Source: VXMF01 sp965206775
GTDB taxonomy: Bacteria; Acidobacteriota; Terriglobia; Bryobacterales; UBA6623
Direction of reading: 5' to 3'
Assembly (NCBI GenBank): GCA_965206775.1
Contig: CBDBKU010000002.1
Coordinates: 2,294,001-2,358,000, forward strand
Length of the DNA: 64,000 nt
Part shown: positions 63,218 to 64,000 of the stretch, one piece after another
Layout: each line of letters opens with the position of its first letter
How positions within the stretch are numbered: the first letter of the stretch is position 1
Translations under genes and position numbers: made by a program
Notes under the pieces: generated by a model
Told to the model about the DNA's origin: nothing
What the model saw: the letters and a program-made list of their open reading frames with translations, nothing else
The model's database searches: none

Positions 63218-63868
63218 ATGAACATCAGACAAGTACAGCAAGGAATAGAGGAGAGTCTTGCCAGTCTGGCGACTTCGACCCTCTCGCCGGCGTTGGAGGG
63301 TTTGAGGCAACTGCCGGTTAGCGACCGCAATCCGCAGGTGAGCATTCGCTACCTAGGCAATGGCAGGAAGGTTCGCGAGGATGCATCTGCCAGCTACTTC
63401 GACCCGGACCGTTGCGAGGTAGTGATCAGGTTCGTGCCATTCGAGAGCTCTCGCGGGGACCGCGATTTGGACGAATCCGACGCTCCCAACGCGGAGGCGG
63501 AGGCCAGCGCGTTCGATTTCGAATCAGTATTCGATCAGCTTGTCGATGCCCTCAAGAGCGTCGAAGACACGCGTCAGTTCGTGGGGCTGAAATGGTTCCG
63601 AGATCAGATTCTTCCCCAGTCCGGTCACAACTGGGCCCGTGATCCGGTGGTGCGAGGTTCTGTTCTGCGCCATGCGACGGACCAGCGCCTCGTGCTGACC
63701 AGCCATGTCCCTAACCCGGTTCACCCGCACCACCCGGTGACCGCGATTCGAATCAATCGCAGGCATGCCCGCTTCCGGCCGGACGCTCCCAAGCGTGACA
63801 CCGGATTCGCGCCGGTCCGGATACGGGGCGGTTCGATTTCCGACACTGTCCTCGGCGACAGGCGCTGA
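63218..63868 (+). CDS. Unknown protein paired with a PIN toxin (candidate antitoxin)
   Basis: 216 aa from ATG 63218; an in-frame TTG at 63200 lies inside the palindrome and is rejected. It begins MNIRQVQQGIEESLASLATS, has a beta-rich stretch (CEVVIRFVPFESS), an acidic patch (GDRDLDESDAPNAEAEASAF) and helical FDFESVFDQLVDALKSVEDT. The C-terminus is His/Arg/Pro-rich. No RHH, AbrB or Phd motif is seen. A PIN gene starts nine bases after its stop, so an antitoxin role is inferred from context only. Confidence 0.7.
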   Translation: MNIRQVQQGIEESLASLATSTLSPALEGLRQLPVSDRNPQVSIRYLGNGRKVREDASASYFDPDRCEVVIRFVPFESSRGDRDLDESDAPNAEAEASAFDFESVFDQLVDALKSVEDTRQFVGLKWFRDQILPQSGHNWARDPVVRGSVLRHATDQRLVLTSHVPNPVHPHHPVTAIRINRRHARFRPDAPKRDTGFAPVRIRGGSISDTVLGDRR

Positions 63869-63877
63869 ACCCGTCCG

Positions 63878-64000
63878 ATGGCGAGCATCTATCTAGACAC
63901 CAGCGCTCTGATCAAGCTTTACATCGAGGAAGAAGGCACGGAACGGGTTCTCGGCTTGGTCGCGGACCCAGATGGTGTCCAGGCCGTGATCTTGGACCTC
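63878..64000 (+). CDS. PIN-domain (VapC-like) protein, 3' end outside window
   Basis: The first 41 residues include MASIYLDTSALIKLYIEEEG, with the D-T-S-A-L-I-K-L start of PIN toxins (Asp7). The remaining acidic residues lie beyond the window. Nine bases separate it from the upstream unknown gene. Confidence 0.85.
   Translation, partial: MASIYLDTSALIKLYIEEEGTERVLGLVADPDGVQAVILDL

Noticed and set aside
1..64000. CRISPR array
   Set aside because: No series of regularly spaced direct repeats was seen; the only repeats are pairs or IS-related.
1..64000. rRNA operon or second tRNA
   Set aside because: No rRNA-like conserved blocks were seen, and only one cloverleaf-compatible sequence was found.

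Overview
The window is high-GC bacterial DNA that reads as an accessory region, rich in mobile elements, of an environmental bacterium, most likely an acidobacterium of the Bryobacterales/Solibacteres type. That placement is an inference. It rests on two very large Oar-like TonB-dependent receptors with an N-terminal carboxypeptidase-regulatory domain, Tat-exported sulfatases, a Gfo/Idh/MocA oxidoreductase, a DUF3604 protein and a CE15/AXE-like hydrolase, a combination typical of glycan-degrading Acidobacteriota. No rRNA or core marker gene is present.

Layout. 1-2.5 kb: a frameshifted nuclease-like gene and an IS1634-type transposase. 2.8-5.3 kb (minus strand): a tight three-gene operon of a DUF3696 AAA ATPase, a PIN nuclease and an ATP-dependent RNA ligase, both junctions being ATGA overlaps. 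I know of no named system with this composition and it is the best candidate for an undescribed one. 5.4-17.8 kb: a DruA-like remnant, an Oar-like receptor, a Fic protein, a DUF4143 ATPase fragment, and an export/catabolic operon (receptor, sulfatase, LVIVD propeller, truncated Tat protein). 18.2-33.4 kb: an IS graveyard. It holds a 2.5-kb IS, an IS4 element with a 9-bp target duplication, tandem tyrosine recombinases broken by IS4 and an IS91-like remnant, an IS3 element carrying a coupled passenger gene, and an ISAs1-type element nested inside an ISAzo13 transposase with a 10-bp target duplication. Between these lie an iduronate-type sulfatase, truncated genes and an odd class II tRNA with anticodon GGC. 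33.4-40.5 kb: oxidoreductase, DUF3604 protein, another degraded IS3 element and a secreted double hydrolase. 40.5-43.2 kb: IS1380, IS21 and recombinase remnants plus two repeats shared with the 10.7-11.6 kb region.

43.2-53.3 kb: a compact plus-strand conjugation operon (virB2, B3, B4, B9, B10, B5, B6, B8, then a small membrane protein, a replication-relaxation-like protein and an unknown protein). It starts from a recognisable promoter and most genes overlap or nearly touch. No coupling protein, VirB11 or relaxase is visible, so the window holds only the channel module. 53.3-64 kb: an ATPase fragment with a dead Walker A, a secreted astacin-like protease, a VapBC pair, a PhoD-like phosphatase, an NCS2 permease fused to a GHKL-like domain but broken by a frameshift, and finally an unknown gene paired with a PIN toxin behind an 18-bp perfect palindrome.

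Together, host functions (uptake and desulfation of polymers) are interleaved with repeated insertion, truncation and horizontal transfer. All family calls come from reading motifs by eye; no database search or folding program was run.
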